Under the pieces are notes generated by a model. The model did not search any database. It was not told the origin of the DNA and worked only from the letters and a program-made list of their open reading frames with translations. Positions 53,965-62,700 of a DNA stretch of 64,000 nt are shown piece after piece (position 1 is the first letter of the stretch; the number at the start of each line of letters is the position of its first letter). The translations under genes were made by a program, and so were the position numbers. This DNA is from Lachnospiraceae bacterium. GTDB lineage: Bacteria; Bacillota; Clostridia; Lachnospirales; Lachnospiraceae. The stretch is from assembly GCA_022845895.1 (NCBI GenBank), contig AP025573.1:3320501-3384500 (forward strand), given 5' to 3'.

Positions 53965-54831
53965 CTACTGTAAATTTTTTCCAACTTCTTGTCCCCTTGG
54001 ACTTCCGGCCACGCCGCCGATGCCTGTCTCCCTTAGGCTGACATCCATCTTCTCGCCCACTTCGCGCATGGCATCTATCACCTGGTCCACCGGAATCTGA
54101 CTCACGATGCCCGCCAGCGCCATGTCTGCCGCCGCCATTGCGTTGACGGCTCCGCCTACATTTCTTTTCACACATGGCACCTCCACGAGGCCTCCTACCG
54201 GATCGCACACGAGGCCCATCAGGTTCTTCAGAGCCATGGCACATGCATGTCCAATCTGTTCAAAGCTACCTCCGCGCACGTACGTGATAGCTGCCGCCGC
54301 CATACCAGAACCAGACCCGATCTCCGCCTGGCATCCGCCGGATGCCCCAGCCAGAAACGCACGGTTTGCAATAATCTGCCCGATTCCTGCAGCCACGTAC
54401 ATGGCTTCTATCATCCTGTCCTCAGGAACATCATACTCCCGGAAATAGGTCACGAGCACTGCCGGCAGCACTCCGCAGGCCCCTGCCGTAGGAGCCGCCA
54501 CGATTCGCTTCATGCAGGCATTGTTGCACCCCATCTTCAGTGCCGTTGTCATGACCTTGGCCATGTATCTGCCGCACAGCGGCTCTCCCGTCATGGCGTA
54601 TTCTTCCATGAGGCCGCCCTCTTTCCCCACAAGGCCGCTTCTGGACACAAGGCCCGGTTCATATGCATCCACGCCGTCGAGCATAGCCTGCCACATATGC
54701 TTCATCTCTTTCCATGAGTCCTCTGCCGGGACATCACGCTCTTCCGCATCCTCTGACTGGACTGCTTTCCAGAATGGTACCTTTTCTTTTTCACATCTTG
54801 CCCTTACCTCTTCCATTGATTGAAATGACAT
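53965..54831 (-). CDS. sdaAA: L-serine dehydratase, iron-sulfur-dependent, alpha subunit
   Basis: A 288-aa protein. The cysteines KMGCNNACMKRIVAAPTAGACGVLP, GLVCDPVGGLVEVPCVKRN are the [4Fe-4S] ligands of the SdaA alpha domain. With the beta subunit it turns L-serine into pyruvate and ammonia. The ATG at 54831 is chosen because GGCAGGAGGAAG precedes it; a start at 54867 would overlap the end of sdaAB. It lies 22 bp after sdaAB. Confidence 0.95.
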   Translation of the reverse strand: MSFQSMEEVRARCEKEKVPFWKAVQSEDAEERDVPAEDSWKEMKHMWQAMLDGVDAYEPGLVSRSGLVGKEGGLMEEYAMTGEPLCGRYMAKVMTTALKMGCNNACMKRIVAAPTAGACGVLPAVLVTYFREYDVPEDRMIEAMYVAAGIGQIIANRAFLAGASGGCQAEIGSGSGMAAAAITYVRGGSFEQIGHACAMALKNLMGLVCDPVGGLVEVPCVKRNVGGAVNAMAAADMALAGIVSQIPVDQVIDAMREVGEKMDVSLRETGIGGVAGSPRGQEVGKNLQ

Positions 54832-54853
54832 ACGTTTTTCTTCCTCCTGCCGA

Positions 54854-55534
54854 TTATTTCTCTTCAATACTTCCGTTTACATTCAGGAACGTGACATTGA
54901 CGATTCCTTCTTTGCCTTCCAGACGGTCAAGCGCCTCTCTTGACACGACCTGGTCCGTCTCAACGACCATTACTGCACACCCGCCACGCTTGTCCCGGAA
55001 CACCTGCATGGTCGCTATGTTGATGTCCTCCTCGCTTAAGGATGCCGCAACCTCCGTGATGCATCCCGGCTGGTCGATGTTACGTACGATCAGGGTGTTG
55101 CTCTCTCCGCTGAAGCTTACATCAATACCGTCCAGCTTGCTGACGCGTATCCTGCCGCCCCCGATAGAATAAGCCTCTATCTTCATTGTCTCCGCGCCTT
55201 CTGCTTCCAGGATAATCTGAGCCGTGTTCGGATGCGCCCCTTTGATCTCCTTCTCCGCAAGGGTAAATTCCATGCCTTCCGCTGCCGCTATCTCAAAGCT
55301 GTCAGGAATCCGCATGTCATCCGGCTTCATCCCCAGAAGTCCGGCGACAATCGCGCGGTCTGTCCCGTGGCCTTTCCCCGTAGCCGCGAAGGAACCGTGG
55401 AGGTAGATCGTGGCCTTCCCGGGCCTCCTGCCAAATAACTGGGTGCTGATCAATCCGATGCGTACCGCTCCCGCTGTGTGGGAACTGGATGGCCCCACCA
55501 TCACAGGTCCCAGAATATCAAATATACTGCCCAT
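54854..55534 (-). CDS. sdaAB: L-serine dehydratase, iron-sulfur-dependent, beta subunit
   Basis: A 226-aa protein starting MGSIFDILGPVMVGPSSSHT, the signature of SdaA beta domains, with a C-terminal ACT domain (about 150-222, NTLIVRNIDQPGCITEVAAS) that may sense serine. It pairs with the alpha subunit encoded next. The gene is divergent from the DUF4474 gene. Confidence 0.95.
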   Translation of the reverse strand: MGSIFDILGPVMVGPSSSHTAGAVRIGLISTQLFGRRPGKATIYLHGSFAATGKGHGTDRAIVAGLLGMKPDDMRIPDSFEIAAAEGMEFTLAEKEIKGAHPNTAQIILEAEGAETMKIEAYSIGGGRIRVSKLDGIDVSFSGESNTLIVRNIDQPGCITEVAASLSEEDINIATMQVFRDKRGGCAVMVVETDQVVSREALDRLEGKEGIVNVTFLNVNGSIEEK

Positions 55535-55702
55535 GTTATAACCTCTCTTTTCTTAAGTTTAGCTTTCTTTTTATTATACTTTGGTTTTGAACGGTTTACA
55601 ACGACTATTTCCGCTTTGCCTCCCCGTTTCACATGGCACCCTTTTCATTAAATTCACATAATATGCATTAACTACTAAATTTATGAGAGAAGGTATATTG
55701 GT

Positions 55703-56611
55703 ATGTATCTCTTGTTTCCCCTGCTGCTCCTCTTCATGATGGTGCTGGCAGTTATATTTCATTTCCGAAAAAAAAGAATCATATGTAAAATAAAATGTAT
55801 GTGTACGGAAGAAAAGCTGGAGCTTCTTAACGAATTAACCGCTCCTTTCGGGTTCTGCTACGAATTATGCCATGACGTCTTCACTTCCCGGACAGATGCG
55901 TGGCAGCGGGAATTTGGCTACCGATGGCTTTACGATAAAAATGCGGCCCATTTTAATATGGTATTTGACTGTGAACCTGTCTATTTTGATTACGACGGAC
56001 GCACTTGGATGCTTGAATTCTGGAAGGGGCAGTACGGTATCAATATCGGCGGTGAAATCGGCATATACCAGGCTGAACGTATTATTCCCCCCTCTGAAAG
56101 AAAACATGTACTGTTTCATGCGGTACCGGAAAAGGATATGCTCTCTTTTTCTGTCCGCATGTATAACGGCACTTCGCTTCTTTACAACCTGTCATGCAGA
56201 AAGCACTGGTGGCTGGCCGGCTTCAGCATGGGCTGCTATTCTGTACCGGAGCTGCTGAAAATGGATATCACCATCGCTTTTGGCAACAGGCAGATGATGT
56301 ATGCCTTTGTGGACAGCATGTATGAAATCGGATACCGTTCGGGTGATATCAATATATGCGGTAATTCCGTCTCTTTTATATTCGACAGGCCCAAGACTTC
56401 TCAGCCGCGTACATCGCATCTTTTCATCTCGGCCTGGGCACTCTGGAAAGACCGGCTCTTTCTCTTCTTCTACTGCAGGATAACGAAAGTATTCTGCCAT
56501 ACGCTCGATAAACTGCTGTACTTGTATGAATATCTGCCGTTCGTCTTCCGCCACATGATGCAGATTCACTGCTATTCCCGAAGGAAACCGAGACGGAGGA
56601 AGCAGTCATGA
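55703..56611 (+). CDS. DUF4474 domain protein with N-terminal membrane anchor
   Basis: A 302-aa protein. A membrane helix at about 2-22 is followed by a basic stretch and a domain (about 40-265) with GFCYELCHDVFTSRTDAWQREFGYRWLYDKNA, FDCEPVYFDYDGRTWMLEFWKGQYGI and GGEIGIYQ, which I recognise as DUF4474. Function unknown. Its stop overlaps the start of the phosphoesterase gene by 4 bp, so the two are coupled. Confidence 0.85.
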   Translation: MYLLFPLLLLFMMVLAVIFHFRKKRIICKIKCMCTEEKLELLNELTAPFGFCYELCHDVFTSRTDAWQREFGYRWLYDKNAAHFNMVFDCEPVYFDYDGRTWMLEFWKGQYGINIGGEIGIYQAERIIPPSERKHVLFHAVPEKDMLSFSVRMYNGTSLLYNLSCRKHWWLAGFSMGCYSVPELLKMDITIAFGNRQMMYAFVDSMYEIGYRSGDINICGNSVSFIFDRPKTSQPRTSHLFISAWALWKDRLFLFFYCRITKVFCHTLDKLLYLYEYLPFVFRHMMQIHCYSRRKPRRRKQS

Positions 56612-57486
56612 GTACGACAGACCGGCTGAATGCCGCATTTGCGGATGCCCCTGTCCTGCCCCTTGGCTCCGATTCCAGGTATGTATTGTTCAGCGACTGC
56701 CACCGGGGTACAGGAACGTCTAATGATAATTTTCTGAAGAATCAAACTCTCTACTTTGCGGCACTCCGATATTATTATGACCGGCAGTTCACGTATATAG
56801 AGCTTGGAGACGGTGATGAATTGTGGGAGAACCGGTCTATGGAACAGATAAAGTCTATCCATGACAATACGTTCTGGCTCCTGTCCCACTACTACAAACA
56901 GAAGCGGCTCTGGCTTCTGTACGGCAATCATGACCTTATAAAGCGGAATCCCAGGTACAGTGTTCAACATTTTTCTTCCTATATATGCAGCGCGAACAAG
57001 TCACAGCCTCTCTTTCCCGGTATTACTTTCTACGAAGGACTGATATTAAAAGACTGCCTCGGCAAAAGAGATCTGTACCTCACCCACGGACATCAGGCGG
57101 ACTGTCTGAATTCCGTCCTCTGGAAGTTCAGCCGCTTTCTCGTGCGCTATATCTGGAAACCAATGGAGCATATCGGCGTTCTTGACCCGACAAGCGCTGC
57201 AAAAAATAATACGAAAAAGCGCAAGACAGAAAGGCAGCTCACCGGATGGGCCGTCGATAATGACAGGATCCTCATATCGGGCCACACGCACCGGCCGATG
57301 GTCGGTACAAAAGAATCTCCGTACTTTAACACCGGAAGCTGCGTACATCCAAGATGCATCACCTGCATCGAAGTGACAGACCGCTGTATGACACTCGTAA
57401 AGTGGACGCTCCGGACGCGCGACGACATGACGCTCTATGTCGGAAGGGAGGAGCTTGCAGGTCCCGTCTGCATCGATGAATATTAA
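56608..57486 (+). CDS. Calcineurin-like metallophosphoesterase
   Basis: A 292-aa protein. Metal-binding motifs are in order: FSDCHRG (about 28-34, D-x-H), LGDGDELW (GD-x2-E/D), YGNHDLI (GNHD), LTHGHQ and ISGHTHRP (GH-x-H). It hydrolyses a phosphodiester or monoester of unknown identity; similar proteins include UDP-sugar pyrophosphatases. It is coupled to the DUF4474 gene. Confidence 0.9.
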   Translation: MSTTDRLNAAFADAPVLPLGSDSRYVLFSDCHRGTGTSNDNFLKNQTLYFAALRYYYDRQFTYIELGDGDELWENRSMEQIKSIHDNTFWLLSHYYKQKRLWLLYGNHDLIKRNPRYSVQHFSSYICSANKSQPLFPGITFYEGLILKDCLGKRDLYLTHGHQADCLNSVLWKFSRFLVRYIWKPMEHIGVLDPTSAAKNNTKKRKTERQLTGWAVDNDRILISGHTHRPMVGTKESPYFNTGSCVHPRCITCIEVTDRCMTLVKWTLRTRDDMTLYVGREELAGPVCIDEY

Positions 57487-57540
57487 TGGACTGGAATAAC
57501 TATCCATCCGCACGGTACTATTTTCCGGTCCATCTCCCGG

Positions 57541-57569
57541 TTGTCAAATTGCTCCGGATATGATAAGAT
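57541..57569 (+). promoter_or_regulatory. Promoter of the DUF4317 gene
   Basis: TTGTCA (57541-57546) and TAAGAT (57564-57569) are 17 bp apart, 33 bp before the start codon. Confidence 0.55.
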
Positions 57570-57602
57570 TGTGTACAGTTTTTTAGAAGGAAGTGTCATA
57601 CA

Positions 57603-58724
57603 ATGAATAAAAAAGAAGTACTGGAAATACGCAAGCAGTTTTCGCCTGAGAACTGTACGATTACAAGAATCTGCGGCTGTTATGTAGACCACGAAAAGCA
57701 AAAGATACTGGAACTTAAGAAGGCATTTCTTTCCATGCCGGAGGATGAAGCTTTTAAATATTTTGATATATTCAAAAAGACGCTCTCCGGCACCATTGGA
57801 AAGAATCTCATTAATATGGAATTTCCTCTTGACCAGGAAAAGCCGGGAGGAACACAGGACTTTCTGCTCAAGCTCCGGGATAGCCGTCTCGAAGATGAGA
57901 TGCTTGTTGAAGAATTCTACGATAAAGTAATCGAGAATTACATCTACGCAGAAAACTATTATATCATCCTTATCCATGCCGCCTATGACATACCCGGAAA
58001 AGCCTCTGACAATATGGAGATGTTTGACGCCTCGGATGAAGTGTATGAACATATCATGTGCAGCATCTGCCCGGTCAACCTGTCTAAAGCAGGCCTCAGC
58101 TACAACGCCGCAACGAACAGTATCGAGGACCGGATCCGGGACTGGATTGTAGACGCTCCTGCGAAGGGCTTTCTGTTCCCTGCATTTCAGGACCGTTCTG
58201 CAGATATACATAATATCCTATATTACTCTAAGAAGCCGGAAGAACTGCAGCCCGATTTTATCGAAAATGTCCTTGGCAGTACGATACCACTCACAGCCAA
58301 AGACCAGCAGGAGACGTTTCACGCCATTATTAGCGATACGCTCGGGGAAGAATGCGATTATGATGTCGTCCGCAGCATACACGATAATCTGACCGAGCTG
58401 ATTGAGGAGCATAAGGAAGCGCCTGAGCCGCTTGAGCTTTCGAGGCCGGATGTCAAGCGCCTCCTGGAAAAGAGCGGCGTCCCGGATGAACGTATGGAAT
58501 CCTTTGACAAGGAATATGAGGAGATTGTCGGAGAGAAGAATTCACTCCTTGCCTCCAACATCGTGAATACGAAGACGTTCCAGATTGAGACGCCGGACGT
58601 AATCGTAAAGGTGAATCCGGAGCGGTCCGACCTTGTAGAGACAAAGCTGATTGACGGCAGAAAGTGTCTTGTCATAGCGATAGATGACCACCTGCAAGTT
58701 AACGGAATCGAGATAGTAAAATAA
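57603..58724 (+). CDS. DUF4317 domain protein
   Basis: A 373-aa soluble protein beginning MNKKEVLEIRKQFSPENCTI, followed by TRICGCYVDHEKQKI, which matches DUF4317, a family widespread in Lachnospiraceae. It also has a central YYIILIHAAYDIPGKASDNM and a C-terminal TKLIDGRKCLVIAIDDHLQVNG. No catalytic motif is visible. An AAGGAAGTGTC site precedes the start. Function unknown. Confidence 0.87.
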   Translation: MNKKEVLEIRKQFSPENCTITRICGCYVDHEKQKILELKKAFLSMPEDEAFKYFDIFKKTLSGTIGKNLINMEFPLDQEKPGGTQDFLLKLRDSRLEDEMLVEEFYDKVIENYIYAENYYIILIHAAYDIPGKASDNMEMFDASDEVYEHIMCSICPVNLSKAGLSYNAATNSIEDRIRDWIVDAPAKGFLFPAFQDRSADIHNILYYSKKPEELQPDFIENVLGSTIPLTAKDQQETFHAIISDTLGEECDYDVVRSIHDNLTELIEEHKEAPEPLELSRPDVKRLLEKSGVPDERMESFDKEYEEIVGEKNSLLASNIVNTKTFQIETPDVIVKVNPERSDLVETKLIDGRKCLVIAIDDHLQVNGIEIVK

Positions 58725-58747
58725 TTTTAAAAAAACGCAAAAAACAT

Positions 58748-58776
58748 TTGCCTTATGTCCAAATATGTGCTAGAAT
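58748..58776 (+). promoter_or_regulatory. Promoter of tRNA-Leu
   Basis: TTGCCT (58748-58753) and TAGAAT (58771-58776) at 17-bp spacing, 12 bp before the tRNA. Confidence 0.7.
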
Positions 58777-58787
58777 ATTTTTTGCGA

Positions 58788-58870
58788 GCGGAGATGGCGG
58801 AATGGCAGACGCGCTAGATTCAGGTTCTAGTGGGAGTTATCCTGTGAGGGTTCAAGTCCCTTTCTCCGCA
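58788..58870 (+). tRNA. tRNA-Leu (anticodon CAG)
   Basis: Acceptor GCGGAGA/TCTCCGC, anticodon stem CTAGA/TCTAG with loop TTCAGGT (anticodon CAG at 58821-58823), a long variable arm TGGGAGTTATCCTGTG (class II tRNA), and T arm GAGGG-TTCAAGT-CCCTT. The CCA end is not encoded. It reads CUG leucine codons. Confidence 0.96.
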
Positions 58871-58880
58871 TTGAAGCATA

Positions 58881-58922
58881 AACACCAAACACCGTAAATT
58901 TAACGGTCTTTGGTGTTTTTTA
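58881..58922 (+). terminator. Terminator after tRNA-Leu
   Basis: ACACCAAACACCGT pairs with ACGGTCTTTGGTGT (one internal C-C mismatch) and is followed by TTTTTTA. Confidence 0.85.
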
Positions 58923-59032
58923 GTTTTATGTTTTTAAAAATGGGGCATAAATATGACGATTCTTAATAAGGACTTATTTTACAGTCCCTTTTATACCTAG
59001 CCTATATGATATCCATCGAACAATACTCATGG

Positions 59033-60040
59033 TTAGCTTATTTTAATAATTTGCATCGTATCATTCCCCGTACTTTTTACAGTTCCAACAGCAGATAGCA
59101 CTACTTTTATCTTGTCACCTGCGGCACAGGTAACGTATTTACTATAGTTTAGACTGCAATACCCCGAATGCGCATAATTAATAGATGTATGTATATCTGC
59201 ATTGTTCTTTTGTAATTTGCCCCAAACCGAAGCATCACCGTTAACTATCGCTGTACAGTCAAATATCACGAGATACGAACCTGGCTTTTTAATAGTTACT
59301 GTAGACGCACCAGATGACGCTTGATAACATTCGTTATTAACTGAGATGGTATTCCCTATATCCCAATATTGCGTTGTGGAAATTGTCCACTCTTTCCCAT
59401 ACTTTCCAGTAGTGACGGCCTTGCCAATATCAGTAATATGGCTATTTAAAATCTTTCCCTGACGAGCATCCAGCGCATACCCCTCCTCCGCCGTTTCTAG
59501 GTTGTTCGCGATATTCACCGGACCGGCCGGCCCCGGGTCTCCTTTATCACCTTTCACGCCCTGGATACCCTGAGGGCCTTGTGGTCCAACAATACCAGCA
59601 TCACCTCTATCGCCTTTTGGACCCTGCGGTCCGGCCACGCCTGGGTCGCCTTTGGGACCTGTCGCACCTGTCGGCCCCTGGGGGCCTGCAGATCCGGTAT
59701 CGCCTTTCGGGCCTGTGGCTCCCTGTGGGCCGGTAGCTCCTGTCGGGCCTTGTGGCCCTGTCAATCCCTGGGGGCCGGTCAACCCCTGCGGACCGGTTGC
59801 ACCGGTTGCGCCCTGGGGACCCATTGGTCCGGTCTCTCCTTTATCACCCTTATCGCCTTTCGGGCCTGTGGCCGGAACCAGCGTGTCAGATTCCCCAATG
59901 TACCAGTTACCGTTCGCTCCGATATGCGGTGTGATTCCGTCGTCCCCTCTCGCCTTAATCCCTGTGTCGTAACCGTTGATATACCAGTTGCCATTCTCAC
60001 CGATGTAAATCTCCGGTATGAAGCTTGTTGTCTCTTCCAT
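59033..60040 (-). CDS. Collagen-like protein with C-terminal jelly-roll domain
   Basis: A 335-aa protein. Residues 1-60 hold two copies of a GENGNWYI / GANGNWYI motif, residues about 62-180 are some 37 Gly-X-Y triplets rich in [13 protein letters not shown] and [28 protein letters not shown] follows at about 188-207, and residues about 215-335 form a beta-rich domain ([16 protein letters not shown] ... [26 protein letters not shown]) like C1q/TNF or BclA tips. Such proteins form trimeric surface fibres; a spore-surface role is possible in this spore-former. ATG 60040 with AACAAGGAGGACATATTT is the start, not 60106. It is the longer paralogue of 15372-15824. Confidence 0.87.
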   Translation of the reverse strand: MEETTSFIPEIYIGENGNWYINGYDTGIKARGDDGITPHIGANGNWYIGESDTLVPATGPKGDKGDKGETGPMGPQGATGATGPQGLTGPQGLTGPQGPTGATGPQGATGPKGDTGSAGPQGPTGATGPKGDPGVAGPQGPKGDRGDAGIVGPQGPQGIQGVKGDKGDPGPAGPVNIANNLETAEEGYALDARQGKILNSHITDIGKAVTTGKYGKEWTISTTQYWDIGNTISVNNECYQASSGASTVTIKKPGSYLVIFDCTAIVNGDASVWGKLQKNNADIHTSINYAHSGYCSLNYSKYVTCAAGDKIKVVLSAVGTVKSTGNDTMQIIKIS

Positions 60041-60105
60041 AAATATGTCCTCCTTGTTATTTGATAGTTGTATCCTATCAAATATGAAAGGGACATGGAG
60101 GGACA
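60041..60105 (-). promoter_or_regulatory. Shared 5' flank of the two collagen-like genes
   Basis: On the minus strand TTTGATAGGATACAACTATC and AAATAACAAGGAGGACATA are nearly the same as upstream of 15824 (TTTGACAGGATATAGCTACC and AAATAACAAGGAGGACATA). The conservation over about 60 bp upstream suggests a shared promoter or a recent duplication. I could not assign a sigma factor. The remaining stretch to 60274 shows no gene. Confidence 0.55.
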
Positions 60106-60274
60106 ATGCAGATAATTATACCGGCTAAGGCTTTATTTCTGATTTTCATGCATATAGATGTGCGCCACACTTGGAGCGACAGGCAGTCCTGTTTCTGCCA
60201 CTTGCCATGTGGCCCACTGCAGAGTTTCTTTCGTACGCCTTGTTTCCCGCAGCTACCCGCTGCTACCAGGATCC

Positions 60275-60874
60275 TCATCCCACGCCGCAGTCTGCAGGAT
60301 GGTCATTGACACACACTTTGCTGTGATATTTCTCGACTTTGCTGTTCCAGTACGCACTGTCCTTTGTACCTGCAACAACATCCCCGAGTATCTCGCCATC
60401 CCTGCCGACCATCATCGCAACCGGCGCTTCGCTATATTTATGGAGCACATTATCTTCCATTTCTTCTGTTGCAATCAACTGTACATAATCAGCACTTGCC
60501 GCGGCGGACACTGCGGCTGCTTCCTCTTCGTTGTCCGCATTGATTCCTCTTGCAATGCCAAGTATCTGTACTCCTTTACCCGCATACTCTCTCCCGATAT
60601 CACCGAGCGTTTCCATCTCTTCTTTACAGGATGCGCACGATACATCCCAGATATATACGACCGTAAGCTCTGCCTGGTCAAATATCGTATTGGTATTCGT
60701 CTTTATACCGTTTAATGCGTCTGCGGCGTAATTCCCGAACACTTCCTTCTTCTCTTCTGTCCGGGCAGTGGCGGCTTCCTTTTCCTCTGTCTTTTCCTGG
60801 TTCCCGGCAGGGCTCTGGCAGGCCGTCAGCAACAGCGCCGCCAACATTACGGCAATTAATAGTTTAGCCCTCAT
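60275..60874 (-). CDS. TlpA/ResA-like redoxin lipoprotein
   Basis: A 199-aa protein. The signal peptide ends in the lipobox LLTAC (cysteine 19), a charged linker follows (about 20-45), and the thioredoxin-like domain (about 48-180) has VVYIWDVSCASCKEEMETL with the CxxC pair and AVGRDGEI-like turn (MMVGRDGEILGDVVAG). It is probably anchored on the outer membrane face and handles thiol-disulfide exchange. Its ATG overlaps the end of the selenoprotein gene by 11 bp, so the two are translationally coupled and may be partners. Confidence 0.9.
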   Translation of the reverse strand: MRAKLLIAVMLAALLLTACQSPAGNQEKTEEKEAATARTEEKKEVFGNYAADALNGIKTNTNTIFDQAELTVVYIWDVSCASCKEEMETLGDIGREYAGKGVQILGIARGINADNEEEAAAVSAAASADYVQLIATEEMEDNVLHKYSEAPVAMMVGRDGEILGDVVAGTKDSAYWNSKVEKYHSKVCVNDHPADCGVG

Positions 60875-61169
60875 ATGTCAGGCCCTCTACCACGATTCTC
60901 TTGCTCCAGAGGATTCTGGCAAGTTTCAGCTTAACCGTATCCGCGATACCGACTCCTTTCCCCGGCAGAACGATCTTACCGGTCTCGCTCTGAATGCTCT
61001 TATACCCGGTTTCCTCCAGGCTCCTGACTTCTTCCTGATCAGCAAACCTTGCTGATATCTCCACATAGGAGCCTCCTCATGTATTGCACACCGTCGGCTC
61101 TACGACGATATCCGTGTACTGTTTTTCTTCCATATATTCCTTCAAGCTATTGTCCATTATAACATTCAT
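60864..61169 (-). CDS. CC/Se-motif family selenoprotein, TGA (61079-61077) read as selenocysteine
   Basis: A 101-aa product if TGA at 61079-61077 is decoded as Sec. The ATG at 61169 follows AAGGAGGTAACAGTC. Residues 1-30 (MNVIMDNSLKEYMEEKQYTD, then IVVEPTVCNT) lead to Sec31, giving a CNTU (CxxU) redox motif. The same frame goes on with GGSYVEISARFADQEEV and ends DTVKLKLARILWSKRIVVEG, which fits the C-terminal part of the small CC/Se-motif proteins as I remember them. A SECIS-like hairpin begins three bases after the TGA. A standard caller would give either a 30-aa peptide or a 66-aa protein from GTG 61064. Sel genes are not in the window. The next gene is a redoxin lipoprotein. Confidence 0.78.
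61018..61074 (-). promoter_or_regulatory. SECIS-like hairpin downstream of the in-frame TGA
   Basis: On the minus strand AGGCTCCT (61074-61067) pairs with AGGAGCCT (61025-61018), and inside ATCAGCAA (61056-61049) pairs with TTGCTGAT (61045-61038) around a GGT loop. The apical GG lies 28 nt after the TGA, within the usual bacterial range as I recall it (about 16-37 nt), and G in the first loop positions agrees with the bacterial SECIS rule. Confidence 0.7.
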
Positions 61170-61361
61170 GACTGTTACCTCCTTTTTATTATGGATTTAT
61201 GATACCAGATTGTTTGCAGGCCTTCTGTGATTACGTCACATTACTCTTGATTTCCTATGCTTTACTTCTGTAATAATACTTCAATAGCCGTAAATATACA
61301 GAATTCTGGTCTGTCTTGTCTTATAATCTAAAGGAATATACCAATATCAAGGGGGAATCTT

Positions 61362-62093
61362 ATGAAACGAAAGAAAATGTGTATCTTGACACTGGCGGCG
61401 CTGAGTAGTGCCTTGATTCTGTCACTTGGGACTTTCATCACTTCCTTTGCAAAAGAAGACAGCACCAAAGAGCAGGTGACTACCATGGCCACGACCGCCA
61501 ATCTGAACCTGCGGACCGATGCGGGGCTCCACGGCAAAGTTATCACGGTCATGCCAAAAGGGACATCGGTGGAAGTCTTCAGTATGACATCAGCCGGATG
61601 GTACAAGGTAAAGTACAAGGATCAGACAGGCTATGCCTACTACGTATACCTGAATTTTGAAGGAACCGACAAAGGTACGGTCAACGATGGCAAGGTAACT
61701 CATATGTATGCTACTGCACCATTAAATGTCCGCTCCAATCCGAATACGGGCAGCGCCATCCTCGGAAGCTTCAAGAAGGGAGATGCCGTACAGGTCATCA
61801 GTAAGCACGACGGCTGGTTCAAAGTCGATTTTAACGGAAAGCACGGATACTGCCACGGCGGTTATCTGGACTTCGGAAAAGGTGACGCTTCGGTTACCGT
61901 GGACGAGAGCACCATGAACGACATGGTTACAACGGCACCGCTGAATGTCAGAGACAGGCCAGGCATGAAGGGGAAGATTATCGGTTCCTTCAAGAAAGGC
62001 GAGACCGTTAAAGTTATCGGGCAGGAAGGCGACTGGCTCAAGGTAAAGTATAAGAGCACGACCGGCTATTCACATGTAGATTATCTAAACTAG
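61362..62093 (+). CDS. Secreted protein with three bacterial SH3 (SH3b) domains
   Basis: A 243-aa protein with a signal peptide (1-31, KRKKMCILTLAALSSALILS) and three SH3_3 repeats: about 42-98 (ANLNLRTDAGLHGKVITVMP), 112-170 (APLNVRSNPNTGSAILGSFK) and 185-243 (APLNVRDRPGMKGKIIGSFK). There is no attached catalytic domain. Such proteins bind peptidoglycan or other wall parts. The start follows AAGGGGGAATCTT. A terminator follows at 62114. Confidence 0.92.
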   Translation: MKRKKMCILTLAALSSALILSLGTFITSFAKEDSTKEQVTTMATTANLNLRTDAGLHGKVITVMPKGTSVEVFSMTSAGWYKVKYKDQTGYAYYVYLNFEGTDKGTVNDGKVTHMYATAPLNVRSNPNTGSAILGSFKKGDAVQVISKHDGWFKVDFNGKHGYCHGGYLDFGKGDASVTVDESTMNDMVTTAPLNVRDRPGMKGKIIGSFKKGETVKVIGQEGDWLKVKYKSTTGYSHVDYLN

Positions 62094-62113
62094 GTACATC
62101 CCTCATTTATATC

Positions 62114-62155
62114 GCAGCGCGCAGTTCCCATACCGGGAGCTGCGCGTTGCTTTTT
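62114..62155 (+). terminator. Terminator of the SH3b protein gene
   Basis: GCAGCGCGCAGTTCCC pairs with GGGAGCTGCGCGTTGC (16 bp, with two G-U type pairs) around ATACC, followed by TTTTT. Confidence 0.92.
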
Positions 62156-62180
62156 ACAATTAACTGTCATCCTGTCAAGC

Positions 62181-62327
62181 CTATACCTGCCTCATGTCTA
62201 CATCTACTGCTTCTTTTCTAGCGTTATGCTCCTGGTTCTGGTTCTCAGGCTTAACTTTTTCCGTAATGCTGTTGAACTTCTCCAGATTCTTCTTCTGATT
62301 CTGCTTTTCTTGTCGTTTTTTGTCCAT
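62181..62327 (-). CDS. Small Gln/Lys-rich protein of 48 aa
   Basis: The product starts MDKKRQEKQNQKKNLEKFNS and is hydrophilic and highly charged. GAGGTGATATT precedes the ATG at 62327. It is too short for an automatic cut-off of 60 aa but has a proper ribosome-binding site and stop. No family recognised; small hydrophilic proteins like this occur among sporulation products, which is only a guess. Confidence 0.6.
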   Translation of the reverse strand: MDKKRQEKQNQKKNLEKFNSITEKVKPENQNQEHNARKEAVDVDMRQV

Positions 62328-62424
62328 AATATCACCTCATAAACAGTATTTCTCCCCAATACATTTATTATACTGTATACCTTACTTCGCAGGAGTACAT
62401 CCTATATAAAAAAGGAGTGTTTAC

Positions 62425-62583
62425 ATGAAAGATTTATCAGATTTAAAATTAGACCTTTTACCGGAAGCCCTTCGGAACGCCGCCGGAAGAGAATCCCACA
62501 GCAGGCAGGAGAATACGAGTGATATCACAATCCCATTTCCTGAGGAGCTTCAGCAGAAAGAGGATACCGATAACAATAAGTAA
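62425..62583 (+). CDS. Small acidic protein of 52 aa
   Basis: The product starts MKDLSDLKLDLLPEALRNAA and ends in an acidic polar tail. AAAAAAGGAGTGTTTAC precedes the ATG, a good ribosome-binding site. It is divergent from the 48-aa gene and co-directional with the next membrane protein. No family recognised. Confidence 0.62.
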   Translation: MKDLSDLKLDLLPEALRNAAGRESHSRQENTSDITIPFPEELQQKEDTDNNK

Positions 62584-62700
62584 GCTGTGCTTTATCGTGA
62601 ATCTTTAAGAAAACCTTATAAGTTTGTGAAGCTTCTGTTTTCCCTCTTGAGAATTTGCTTCAAACGATATAGAATATAACACATTGTAAGGAGGGATTGC

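Noticed and set aside
59579..60064. Plus-strand open frames across the collagen repeats
   Set aside because: Repetitive Gly-X-Y coding produces open antisense frames rich in tryptophan, glycine and cysteine; no start signal.
61062..61064. GTG start for a separate 66-aa protein at 60864-61064
   Set aside because: The frame is continuous with an upstream frame across a single TGA, has a SECIS-like hairpin and a selenoprotein-family C-terminus; the GAGGAGG before the GTG contains the TGA itself and is part of the hairpin. It remains the alternative if the genome lacks Sec genes.
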